DNA from: JAGQWW01 sp041392845
GTDB lineage: Bacteria > Bacteroidota > Bacteroidia > Chitinophagales > Saprospiraceae
NCBI GenBank assembly: GCA_041392845.1
Contig: JAWKLG010000011.1
Location: forward strand, 124,001 to 188,000
Length of the DNA: 64,000 nt
Reading direction: 5' to 3'
Below the pieces are notes generated by a model. The model worked only from the letters and a program-made list of their open reading frames with translations. It was not told the DNA's origin and did no database searches. Position 1 is the first letter of the stretch. The number at the start of each line of letters is the position of its first letter. Shown piece by piece: positions 1 to 13,100 of the stretch. A program made the position numbers and the translations under genes.

Positions 1-1190
1 ACAATCGTCTTCTATTACAAGGTTGGTAATGATTTCAGTACAATTATTGGCATCTGAAATAACTACCTGATAGGTTCCTTCCTGAAGACCGATACGATTT
101 TGTGGATCGTCGTTTCCTGGAATATCTGCCCAGTCAAATGCATAAGCACCTGTTCCTCCTTGAACTGTAAGCAGGATACTTCCATCTTCATCACAGGTAA
201 TGTTGTTTACTTCAGCACTTGCAAGAAGTGGTGCCGGTTCAAGAACGTTGAAACATTCTTCACCAGCCAAACAACCGTTTGCATCCATAATCATGATACA
301 ATATGCACCCGGAGCAAGGTTTCCATTCAATACTGGAGAACCATTTGCATTTCTAATTAAAGTATCTGCCGGTGCTGCAAAGTTGCCGGTGTAAAGGATA
401 TTGAAGTTTACAAAACCATTAGAAGTTCCGGCACAAGAAACCATTACATCACCTATTATTTCTACTTCAGCGATTGAAACATCATTTGCCAAAGTGAAGG
501 TCAAGGTAACATCACAACCGGATGCGCCATCATCCACAACGGTCACATTGTATAATCCGGATTCAAGGCCTGAGCGGTCAGCACTATTGATATTAGGATC
601 ATCACTCCAAATGAAGGTATAATTTCCACTACCGTTTACAACTTCAATAGAAACTACTCCATTGGCATCCCCACAGGTAGGTTGCTGGGTTACTTTGATG
701 TAAGCTTCCAGGTTATTTTCCTGTGGTATGATTACTTCAACCACGTTTGGACAATTTGGTCTGGAAGGATTTACCATTTGAACCTGATAAGTTCCTGCAG
801 AAAGGTCATTTCGAATATTTCCAACAAAATTATCATGCAACCAGGTGTAGGTTATACCTAGTGGCAACAATTCTGCAGTACCATTTGCTTCGTTACAATC
901 AGCACCTGTTACAATGGCCGTATCCAATTCAGGACCATTTAGGTTACCGATGGTAACAAAGATGGTAGTATCACAATTTTCAGGTTCTAATCTTGAAATA
1001 AGAACCTCGTACACTCCTGAAGGAAGTTGAGATCTTCTGTTTCCAATAGAGTTGGCAACACCTGCATTTGGAGTCCAATCATAAGTGAAATCAGCAAGAT
1101 TTCCTTCAACTGCGATAGTAGCTGAACCTTCATTGTTTCCACAAGAAGAAGGAACTGCAACTACTCCCAGAACATTTGGAGTTTCACAAA
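1..1190 (-). repeat. SprB-like repeat units in the giant adhesin
   Basis: The most C-terminal part in the window consists of about five units of roughly 75-80 residues. Each has the pattern of a Cys-containing start, G-x-A/G-x-Y/F-x-F-x-W, a D/N-rich turn, R-x-G-L-x-x-G-x-Y-x-V and a closing D-x-x-x-C. This fits the SprB repeat family found in gliding and adhesion proteins of Bacteroidota. The reading frame is still open at base 1. Confidence 0.7.
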
Positions 1191-4100
1191 TACACTCATT
1201 TTCGATTTCAAGATCTTGTAGAATCAACTCACAACCCGCAGGACTGGTAATGGTAACTGTGTAGAAACCAGCACTCAAACCTGTACGGTCTTTTGGATTG
1301 TTGACTCCCGGAAGGTCTGCCCAATCAAATGTAAATCCGGTTGAGTTTCCAATAATAGCCAGTCCAATGTATCCTTTCTGGGTACATTCTTCCGGATAAA
1401 TGGCCAACTCGTATTGGATACCCTGGCTGACTTCCACATGCACGGTGTCTACTGCTTCACAGGTTCCACCTTTGGTAACGGTAAGGATGTAATCACCTGA
1501 ATCTGTTACCTGTGCATTAGAAAGTACAGGGTTTTCCTCTAATGAGACAAAGTTGTTTGGTCCTGTCCAGAGGAATTCATCTCCATCAGAAGTAATATTA
1601 AATTGTACATCCTGTCCGATACATACAGCGATATCGTCGCCTGCATCCAACAATACAGGATTGGTTAATTGAATTTCAATACTGTCAATTGCAGCACAAC
1701 CGTCTACACTGATCACTTCTACCAAGAAGGTGTAGAAACCTGGATTTAGTCCCAGTGCGTTTGGCAGTTCTGGATTTTGTTCCGTAGAAACAAATCCATT
1801 TGGTCCGGTCCAGGTGAAAGTAGCTCCACCACTTGCGTAAAGATTCAATTTACTATTGGCACAAACCGGACTGTTACTTGTCAACACCGGAAGTGGAGGA
1901 CGTTTGATCTGTGCATCAATGGACAATTCAGTGAAACATCCGGAACCATCACTAACGGTAACATTGTAAGTTCCCTGGTGCAGGGTTCTCATCGCTCCCG
2001 GAATGATTAGGTCTTTATCATTTGAAGTAAATCGATTTGGACCTTCCCAGCTGAACACATCTCCATCACCGCTTAGTCTGATTTCAAGGGTGTCTCCCTC
2101 ACAAACTGGACTGTTGGAAGTAATTTGAGTCGTCAACTCATCATTAACTTCTACAAAAGTATTGGCAGTAGCGGTACAAGTACCAAAAGTTGCTTGTAGG
2201 GTATATTGACCTGCCAAAGACATGGTTACTGCCGGAATCAACGGATTTTGTTCGTTGGATATGAATGCATTCGGTCCAGTCCAACTGTAATTGTCTGCAC
2301 CGGCTGGCGCAGAAAGTTGAAGATCCTGACCTTGACACAATGGACCGTTGTTGTTGGCAAACAATCTTGGTCCACCATTGATTTCCACATCTATCGTATC
2401 TCTTCCTGAACAGCCACTTGCATCTTCAACATACAGTACAATTTGATAGGTTCCAATACTTGTTCCTGCTGTAAAGACAGGATTAGCCAGTGTATTGTCA
2501 TCAAATGTACCTCCGTTTGAAGACCAGCTGTATGAAAGACCGGTCGCGTTTGAAAGAGCTGTTAATTGAATATCCTCACCCTGACAAAGCGTAATATCTC
2601 TAGGTTGGATGGTTACATTCACACCATCGATAACAGTTATCATATAACTTTCTGTGGCTTCATTTCCACAATCATCCACAGCAACCCAGGTACGGGTTAA
2701 TTTATAAGAACAATTATCAATGTCATCTCTGGTCTCCGTGAAGATCAAGTCTACATCCGGATCACAGATATCAGTCGCTGTTACATTTGGCAATCCAGGC
2801 ACTGAACCTCCATTGGTTAAGTCAACAGTGATGTCGCCAGGCACTCCAACGATTGTTGGAGGATTGGAATCCTGGACAGTAATTACCTGAGAAGCGGTGC
2901 TTTGATTTCCACAATCATCTACAGCGGTAAATACTCTGGTAATAACCACTTCTGAAGGACATGCACCCGGTTGTTGAGTATCTGAAGTATAAATATCTAC
3001 ATCCGGATCGCAATTATCCGTTGCGGTAGGCGTCTGAGTTGGAAGTGGATCTCCACATTCGATACTTACATCAAATGGAACATTTGCTAATATTGGAGCT
3101 AACTCGTCAATCACTTTCAAATAGATAATCAACTCTGACTCATTTCCACAATCATCAGTAGCTACCCATTTACATTCTAATAAATACAAGTAACCCTGGA
3201 TTTCACAATTACCCAAACCGATTTGGATGTCGGTAAACGTAACATCTACATCATCATCGCAATTATCCAGTGCTTCAACATCTCCTACATTGAATACAGG
3301 GATGTTATCGCAATCAACATCAAGCGAATCAAACATGCTTAGGTTGATCAAAGTTGGATTTATAAAAGTAATTGTCGGTGCTTCTTTATCACCAAGGGTA
3401 ATTAACTGAGTAGCACTGCTGGTATTTCCACAATCGTCAGTGGCAGTCCAGGTTCTGGTAAGCGTACCACTACAGTTGTCTCCCGTCATTACCTCATCCA
3501 TTTCAACCTCAACATCCGTATCACAATCATCATTGGCAGTTACAAGCGGAGCAGGTGGAACATCAGCACTACAGTTCGCAGTGATGTTTGATGGCACACC
3601 CACCAATTGCGGAGCTTCAGAATCAGTAATAGTAATGGTTTGAGTTGCGGTTGATTCATTTCCACAATCATCGGTGGCAGTCCAGGTACGCGTGATGATG
3701 CGTTCCTGAGGACAAGCGCCAGGGACTTCAGTTTCTGTGAAGCTCAGGTCGACATCGTTGTCACAATTGTCGGTTACATCCGGCTCATCTGTTGGGATTG
3801 GGTCTGTACAATTTAAAGTAAGATTATCAATAGAGCCAAATACCGGAGCTTCACTATCATTTACATTGATGGTTTGTGATGCAGTAGCGGTATTTCCGCA
3901 ATCATCGGTAGCTGTCCAGGTGCGGGTAAGAATTTCGCCGCAAGGACCAGGCACTGATGTTTCGTCGAAAGTGATTTCGACATCTGGATCACAATTATCA
4001 GTCGCAGTTACTGTATTCGGTGCCGGTGGAATGGTTCCACACTCTGCAATAGTATTGGTTGGTACACCTGAAATGACCGGAGCTTCACTATCCTGGAGAA

Positions 4101-7100
4101 TAACTACCTGAGATGCTGTACTACTGTTTCCGCAATTGTCGGTAGCAGTAAACATTCTGGTAATGATTCTTTCCTGAGGACAAGCACCAGGTACTTCTGA
4201 TTCAGTAACGGTAATGTCTACATCATTATCACAATTATCGGTTGCAACCGGAAGGCCGGAAGGTATTGGCTGATCACATTCGATGGTTACATCGAATGGA
4301 ATATTAGCCATTACAGGAGCTTCATCATCGACTACTGTGATTTCAGAAGATGCAGTACTTTCATTTCCACAATTATCGGTCGCGGTCCAGGTCCAAACCA
4401 AAGTATAATTTTCAGGACAAGTACCAGCAATGGTTTGTGTTTCGAAAGTTAGATCCACATCCGGATCACAATTATCGGTTGCGATAACATTATTTGGAAC
4501 TGAAGGCACATTATCACAACTAACTGTTTGATTCTGTGGCACACCAGTTATAACCGGAACCTCAGTATCCTGAACGGTCAATGTTTGGCTTACCGTTGTT
4601 GAATTACCACAATCATCGGTGGCAGTCCATGTTCTTATCAAAACATAATCTTCAGGACATGCACCCGCGAAGGTTGATTCATCCAAATCGATTTGAACGT
4701 CGGTATCGCAATTGTCAGTAGCCGTTGGTGTCTGTGGAGCAGGAATATTGCTACACTCTACCGTTACATCTGAAGGAATGTTTGCAAATACAGGTGCTTC
4801 ATCATCAGAAACCGTAATCATTTGAGTTTGTGAAACTGAATTTCCACAGTTATCTGTGGCAGTCCACACACGCATGATGCTTTGATTGGCTGCACAAGCA
4901 CCAGGATTAGCAATTTCTTCAAAAGTGATGTCTACATCTGTATCACAATTATCAGTAGCAGTGATATTGGATGGTACCGGTGGAATATTTCCACAATCGG
5001 CAGTTATATCTGCAGGTACTCCTGTTAAAACAGGGGCTTCAGAATCTTGAAGTGTAATCACTCTTGAAACAGTTGCAGTATTTCCACAATCATCTGTAGC
5101 TGTCCAGGTACGGGTAATGATTCTTTCTTCAGGACATGCACCAGGTACATCTGTATCAACGAAAGTCAAGTCAACATCCGGATCGCAATCGTCTGAAACG
5201 CTCGGCTCGTCAATTGGTAGTGCCTCACTACATTCAATGGTAACATCAAATGGCACATTGGCAAACACCGGAGGTGTGCCATCTGTCACATTGATGGTTT
5301 GAGAGGCTGTGGCTGTGTTTCCACAATCGTCCGTAGCAGTCCAGGTACGGATCAATTCTTCTCCGCATGGAGCAGGATTGCTTACTTCAGTAAGAATAAC
5401 TTCTACATTGTTATCGCAATTATCTGTTGCAGCAACCGTATTTGGAGCTGGTGGAACAGTTCCACAATCTGCAGATGTATTTGCAGGTACTCCTGTAATG
5501 GTTGGAGCTTCAGAATCTTGAAGTGTCACCACATGACTCGCGGTACTTGAATTTCCACAAGCATCCGTAGCAGTAAAGGTTCTTGTAATAACTCTTTCCT
5601 GAGGGCATGCGCCAGGAACTTCAGTCTCATCAACCGACACTACTACATTCATATCACAATTATCAGTAGCTGTTGGCAAATCTGATGGTATAGGCTGATC
5701 ACACTCGATGGTCACATCCAATGGTACATTGACCAAGATTGGCGCCTCTGTATCTTGGACTGTAAGCGTTTGACTTGCTGTGGATTTGTTTCCACAATCG
5801 TCAGTGGCTGTCCAGGTACGAATTAGGACGTAATCCTGAGGACAAGCACCTGGGAATGTCATCTCATCCAGGTCAATTTGAACGTCATTATCACAGTTAT
5901 CGCTTGCATCTGGAGTTTCTGGAGGTGGAATACTACTACATTCAACTGTAATATCAGAAGGCACATTTGCAAAAACAGGAGCTTCATCATCTACAACCGT
6001 AATCATTTGAGTTTGTGAAACTGTATTACCACAATTATCGGTGGCAGTCCAAACACGCATGATGCTTTGGTTGGCAGCACATCCGCCTCCATTTACAATC
6101 TCTTCAAAATCTATTTGAACCTGATCATCACAATTGTCGGAAGCTGTTACGTTTCCTGAAATCGGAGGAATATTATTACAGTCTACTGTAATATCGGCTG
6201 GTACTCCCATCAAGGTAGGAGCTTCTGTATCCTGTACGGTTATGATTTGTGAGCCTGTTGCTACATTTCCACAATCATCGGTCGCGGTCCAGGTACGAAT
6301 CAATCTGAAATCATTCTGACAACCTAAAGGCTGCACAGTTTCATCCATGGTTATATCCACCTGAGGATCACAATTATCGGTTGCCGTAATAGTCACCGGA
6401 GCAGATGGAACATCATCACATTCTACTGTAACATCAGAAGGAATTCCTGACAATACAGGAGGAGTTCCGTCACCAATGGTAATAACCTGAGATCCGGTTG
6501 TTGCATTACCACAATTATCTGTGGCTGTCCAGATTCTGGTGAGAATCATATTTTGGTTACAAATACCAGGACTGGTGATTTCCTGATAGGTAATATCCAC
6601 CTGATCATCACAATTGTCGGTGGCTGAAATCACACCTGCACCTGGAGGAGCCGGTACTGAATCACATTCAACCGTAACATTTGCTGGCACACCCGTCAAA
6701 ACAGGAGGCGTTAAGTCACGAACGGTAATTCTTTGATTTCCTATGGTTGTGTTTCCACAATCATCTGTTGCTACCCATCTTCTTATAATGGTAAAATTGT
6801 TTTCACAAAGACCAGGCTGGGTAGTTTCTGTAAATTGAATATCTACCAAATCATCACAATTATCCGTTGCAGTGATGTTGGTTGGAACATTTGGAATATC
6901 ATCACATTCTACCGTTACATTGGCAGGAATTCCCAACAAGGTTGGTTCCTGGGTATCCTGTAAGGTAATCACCTGACTTGCAGTACTTGCGTTGCCACAA
7001 GCATCCGTAGCAGTCCAAACTCTGGTTATGACTCTATCTTGAGGACAAGCACCAGGTCTTTCTGTTTCATCTAAAGTGATTGAAACGTTAGGATCACAAT

Positions 7101-10100
7101 TATCGGTAGCAGTAGGTTCGTCTGTTGGCAAGGTTGCATCACATTCCATAGTGATATCCTGAGGCACATTTGCCATTACAGGAGCTTCACTGTCTTGAAG
7201 TGTAATCACCTGTGATGCTGTTGAAGCATTTCCACATGCATCTGTTGCCGTCCATGTTCTGGTAATGATTCTTTCTTCAGGACATGCGCCTGGCAATTCT
7301 GAATCATCCACCGTTATGGTTACATTATTATCGCAATTATCGGTAGCCGTTGGCTCATCTGTTGGCAATGGCTGATCACATTCAATGGTAACATCGAATG
7401 GAATATTGGCCAATACCGGTGCCTCGCTATCCTGAACTGTTATCGTTTGAGAAGCTGTACTTGCATTTCCACAATCATCTGTAGCGGTCCAAACTCTGGT
7501 TATGATTTTTTCTTGTGGACAAGCTCCGTTTTGCTCTGTTTCTGAAAGAACTACATCCACATCACTATCACAATTATCGGTAGCAGTAGGCTCGTCTGTT
7601 GGTAATGGCTGATCACATTCGATGGTTACATCAGATGGAACATTGGCCAATACAGGAGCTTCGCTATCCTGGAGCGTAATAGTGCTGGAAGCAGTAGAAG
7701 CGTTACCACATGCATCGGTGGCAGTCCAGGTGCGGGTGATAACCAACTCGTTTGCACAAGCTCCTGGCAATTGAGCATCTACAAAAGTGATGGTCACGTT
7801 TGGATCGCAATTATCAGTCGCCGTTGGCTCATCAGTCGGCAATGGTTGATCACATTCAATCGTCACATCAAATGGAATATTTGCCATCACCGGCGCTTCG
7901 CTATCCTGAATGGTAATCACCTGACTAGCAGTACTTGCATTTCCACAAGCATCTGTTGCAGTCCAGGTTCTGGTTACTACTCTTTCTTGAGGACATGCAC
8001 CAGGTACTTCGTTATCTACTAGTGAAATGCTTACATTATTATCACAATTATCTGTAGCAGTTGGCTCATCCGTTGGAAGTGGCTGATCACATTCGATGGT
8101 AACATCAACCGGAATATTTGCCAATACTGGCGCTTCACTATCCTGGATGGTAATCACCTGACTAGCAGTACTTGCATTTCCACAAGCATCTGTTGCAGTC
8201 CATGTTCTGGTAATAACTTTTTCCTGAGGACATGCACCCGGTACTTCCGTATCAACTAAAGTGATATTTACATTATTATCACAATTATCAGTTGCAGTTG
8301 GCTCGTCCGTTGGCAATGGCTGATCACATTCAATGGTAACATCAACCGGAATATTTGCCAATACCGGCGCTTCGCTATCTTGAATCGTAATCACCTGAGA
8401 TGCTGTGCTTGAATTACCACATGCATCCGTTGCGGTCCAGGTACGAGTGATTACTCTTTCCTGTGGACATGCACCAGGTACTTCTGTATCAACTAATGTA
8501 ATACTTACATTATTATCACAATTATCAGTTGCAGTTGGCTCATCAGTCGGTAATGGCTGATCACATTCGATGGTTACATCCACCGGAATATTTGCCAATA
8601 CCGGAGCTTCGCTATCCTGGATGGTAATCACCTGACTGGCAGTGCTTGCATTGCCACAATCGTCGGTTGCAGTCCAGGTACGGGTGATTACTCTTTCCTG
8701 CGGACAAGCTCCAGGTACTTCTGTATCAACCAAAGTAATGCTTACATCGGTATCACAGTTATCGGTTGCTGTAGGCTCATCCGTTGGAAGTGGTTGATCA
8801 CATTCAATGGTAACATCAACCGGAATATTTGCAAGAACCGGAGCCTCGCTATCTTGTAAAGTAATCGTCTGCGAAGCAGTGCTAGCGTTTCCACATGCAT
8901 CGGTCGCAGTCCATACTCTGGTAATTACCAGTTCTGATGCACAAGCGCCCGGAAGCTGGGAATCCAATACAGTCAGCGTTACATTATTATCACAATTGTC
9001 GGTAGACGTTGGCTCATCCGTTGGCAATGGCTGATCACATTCAATGGTCACATCTCCTGGAATATTTGCAAGGACAGGTGCCTCGCTATCCTGAATGGTA
9101 ATCACCTGACTTGCGGTACTTGCATTTCCACAAGCATCAGTAGCGGTCCAGGTACGAGTGATAACTTTCTCTTGAGGACATGCACCAGGAACTTCAGTAT
9201 CTACTAAAGTGATATTTACATTATTATCACAATTATCAGTAGCTGTTGGCTCTTCTGTAGGAAGTGGTTGATCACATTCGATGGTAACATCCGTTGGAAT
9301 GTTTGCCAATACTGGTGCTTCACTATCCTGAATGGTAATAACTTGAGATGCAGAACTTGAGTTTCCACAAGCATCCGTAGCTGTCCAGGTTCTGGTGATT
9401 ACTTTTTCCTGAGGACATGCACCAGGAACCTCTGTATCAACCAAAGTGATGGTTACATCCGTATCGCAATTATCAGTGGCTGTTGGCTCATCTGTCGGAA
9501 GTGGCTGATCACATTCAATGGTTACATCCACCGGAATATTTGCCAATACCGGAACTTCGCTATCCTGAAGTGTAATCACCTGAGATGCTGTGCTTGAATT
9601 TCCACAGTCATCGGTCGCAGTCCAGGTACGCGTAATGACTCTTTCAGAGGCACAAGCTCCGGGAACTTCTGTATCATTTACCGTAAGGGTAACATCATTA
9701 TCACAATTATCTGAAGTACTTGGCTCGTCTGTTGGCAATGGCTGATCACATTCGATGGTTACATCTGCTGGAACATTGCTCAAAATCGGAGCTTCAGAAT
9801 CCTGAATAGTAATCACCTGACTAACCGAGTTGGTATTTCCACAATCATCCGTTGCAGTCCAGAATCTTGTAATGACTCTTTCCTGAGGGCATGCACCAGG
9901 AGTTTCCAAATCGGTAACCGTCAATGGAAGATCTATATCACAATTATCTGATACTGTAGGCTCATCAGTTGGAAGAGCATCGCTACATTCGATGGTTACA
10001 TCTAATGGTACATTGCTGAACAATGGAGCTTCAGTATCCTGGATGGTAATTACCTGACTTCCTGAGCTACTGTTTCCACAATCATCAGTCGCTGTCCAGG

Positions 10101-13100
10101 TACGGGTAATTACTCTTTCTTGTGGACAAGAACCTGCCAAAACAGTTTCACTAACTGTAATAGTAACATCAGCATCACAATTATCAGTTGCAATTGGTGC
10201 ATCCGTCGGAAGTGGATCATCACATTCGATGGTAACATCGGCAGGAAGGTTGGCTAAAACTGGTGCTTCGCTATCCTGGATGGTAATTACCTGACTAACA
10301 GAATTAGAATTACCACAATCGTCAGTTACAGTCCAGGTGCGCGTAATTACTCTTTCTTGCGGACAAGCACCAGGAGTTTCCACATCATTTAAAGATAAAG
10401 GAAGATCAATATCACAATTATCAGAAACCGAAGGTTCATCGGTAGGCAATGCTTCGTCACATTCGATGGTCACATCAGCCGGAACATTGCTGAAGATTGG
10501 AGCTTCTGTATCCTGAATGGTGATCACCTGGCTTATAGTTGCACTATTTCCACAAGCATCCGTTGCTGTCCAGGTACGAGTGATTACTTTTTCCTGAGGA
10601 CAAGCACCCATTGTCTCGCCTTCATTTAAAACAAGGCTGACATTATTATCACAATTATCCAATACCGTAGGCTCATCCGTTGGAAGTGGATCATCACATT
10701 CAATGGTAACATTGGCAGGTACATTACTGAATACCGGAGCCTCCGTATCCTGAATGGTGATCACCTGGCTTATTGTTGCACTGTTTCCACAAGCATCCGT
10801 TGCTGTCCAGGTACGAGTGATTACTATTTCCTGGGGACAAGCACCTGGTAATTCTGTATCAACAAGGGTCAAACTTGGAGCAGGATCACAATTATCGGCG
10901 ATATCCGGATCATCGGTAGGCAATGCATCATCACATTCAATGGTCACATCGAATGGAACATTGCTAAATTCTGGCGCCTGAGTATCTTCTACCGTTAATG
11001 TATAAGATGCTTCACTTGTGTTGCCACAAATATCGGTAGCGGTCCAGGTACGAATGATTTGATATGAATTTGGACATCCACCATTGATGGTTTGTTCTGC
11101 AAAGGTCAAAACAGGTGTTGCATCACAATTATCCAATACTGTTACATCCACACCTGATTGAGGCACTGGAGGAACAGCATCACATTCAACAGTTTCGTCT
11201 GACGGCACTCCGCTAATAACCGGAGCGTCGATATCTTGTACTGTTATAATTTGTTGTGTCGTTGCACTATTTCCACAAGCATCAGTAGCGGTCCAAACTT
11301 TCACAAGGGTGTAGTTGTAAGGACAGGTTCCATCGTTTCTTGTGGTATTAAGTGTTACGGTCACATTTAAATCACAATTATCGGTTACATCAGGTTCATC
11401 TGTAGGCACAACATCATCACAACTGATGGTAACATCAGCTGGAACATTGCTAAATACCGGACTTTCTGAATCCTGCATGGTTACCGTCTGGCTTACAGAA
11501 TCTGAATTTCCACAATCATCTGTGGCAGTCCAGGTGCGAATTACTACTGTTTCCTGTGGACAGGAACCAGGTAGTATTTGCTGCGATTCAACAATGTTAA
11601 CTATTGAACCACTACAAATATCTGTGGCATCCGGAGCAGTTACCGGAACCGATTCGTCACATTCTATAGTAATATCTGCAGGTACATTTGAGAATGTTGG
11701 AGGAGTGGTATCCTCTATTGTAAAGATTGCAGTAGTCTGACTGCTATTGCCACATTCGTCGGTTGCTGTGAAGGTTACGGTTGCACTTCCTGTTGCTCCA
11801 CAATCATCACTCAAACCAGAGAAATCATTATTCCAGCTTACATCTCCACATTCATCGATGGCTACAGCTCCACCATTGGCGGTAAGCCAATTTTGTAAAT
11901 CATTTAGGTTACCTGAACCATCACATTCTACCGTTTCATTCGATGCTTCCACATCGATCATAGGTGGATTATTATCCTCAATGGTAATGGTTGCACTTGT
12001 TTGACTTTCATTGCCACATTCATCGGTAACAGTAAATGTCACAAGCACTGAACCTGAAGCTCCACAATCATCCGAAAGGGCTGTAAAGTCATTGGTCCAG
12101 CTTACATTACTACAAAGATCGCTTGCTGATGCATTTCCATTGGCATCCAACCAAGCTTGAATTTCAGTAAGGTTTCCTGCACCGTCACATTCTAAAACAA
12201 GATCCTGTGCAGGTTCATCAATATCAGGTACTGTTGTATCTTCAATGGTAAAGGTTGCGGTGGTCTGACTGCTATTTCCACAATCATCCGTTGCAGTGAA
12301 AGTTACGGTTGCAGTTCCTGTAGAACCACAATCATCGCTCAAGCCGGTAAAGTCATTGGTCCAGCTTACACCACTACAAATATCTGAAGCAGAAGCTCCT
12401 CCCTGGTTATCCAACCAATTCTGAAGTTCGGTTGTATTTCCAAGACCATCACATTCAACGGTCAATTCTTGAGCTTCTACATTTATAACAGGATTGGTAG
12501 TATCTTCAATAACAAAGGTTGCATCGAAAGTGGTTGCATTTCCACAATCATCCGTTGCAGTAAATATTACTGTTGCAGAACCTGTTGCACCACAATCGTC
12601 ACTTAAACCGGTGAAATTATTGGTGATGGTTACATTGCTACAAATATCACTTGCTGATGCATTTGCATAGTTGTCCAACCATGTTTGAAGTTCACTTAAA
12701 TTGCCCGCGCCATCACATTCTACCACAAGAGGTGTTGGTCGAACTGTGATAACCGGAGGAGTGGTATCCTCAATGGTTAGGTTTGCAGTAGTTTGGCTGT
12801 TATTACCACATTCGTCGGTTGCAGTGAAAGTAACTACAGCCGTTCCTGTTTCGCCGCAATCATCTGACAATCCTGAATAATCGTGACTCCAACTTACATT
12901 ACCGCAAATATCACTTGCTGATGCATTTCCATTTGCATCCAACCATGCTTGAATGTCTGCTGTATTTCCAGCTCCATCACATTCAAAAGTAACATCCTGT
13001 GCTTCTTCATCAATCGTTGGAGCAGTATTATCTTCTATGGTAAAGGTTGCGGTGGTCTGGCTGCTATTGCCACAATCGTCGGTTGCAGTAAAGGTTACAA

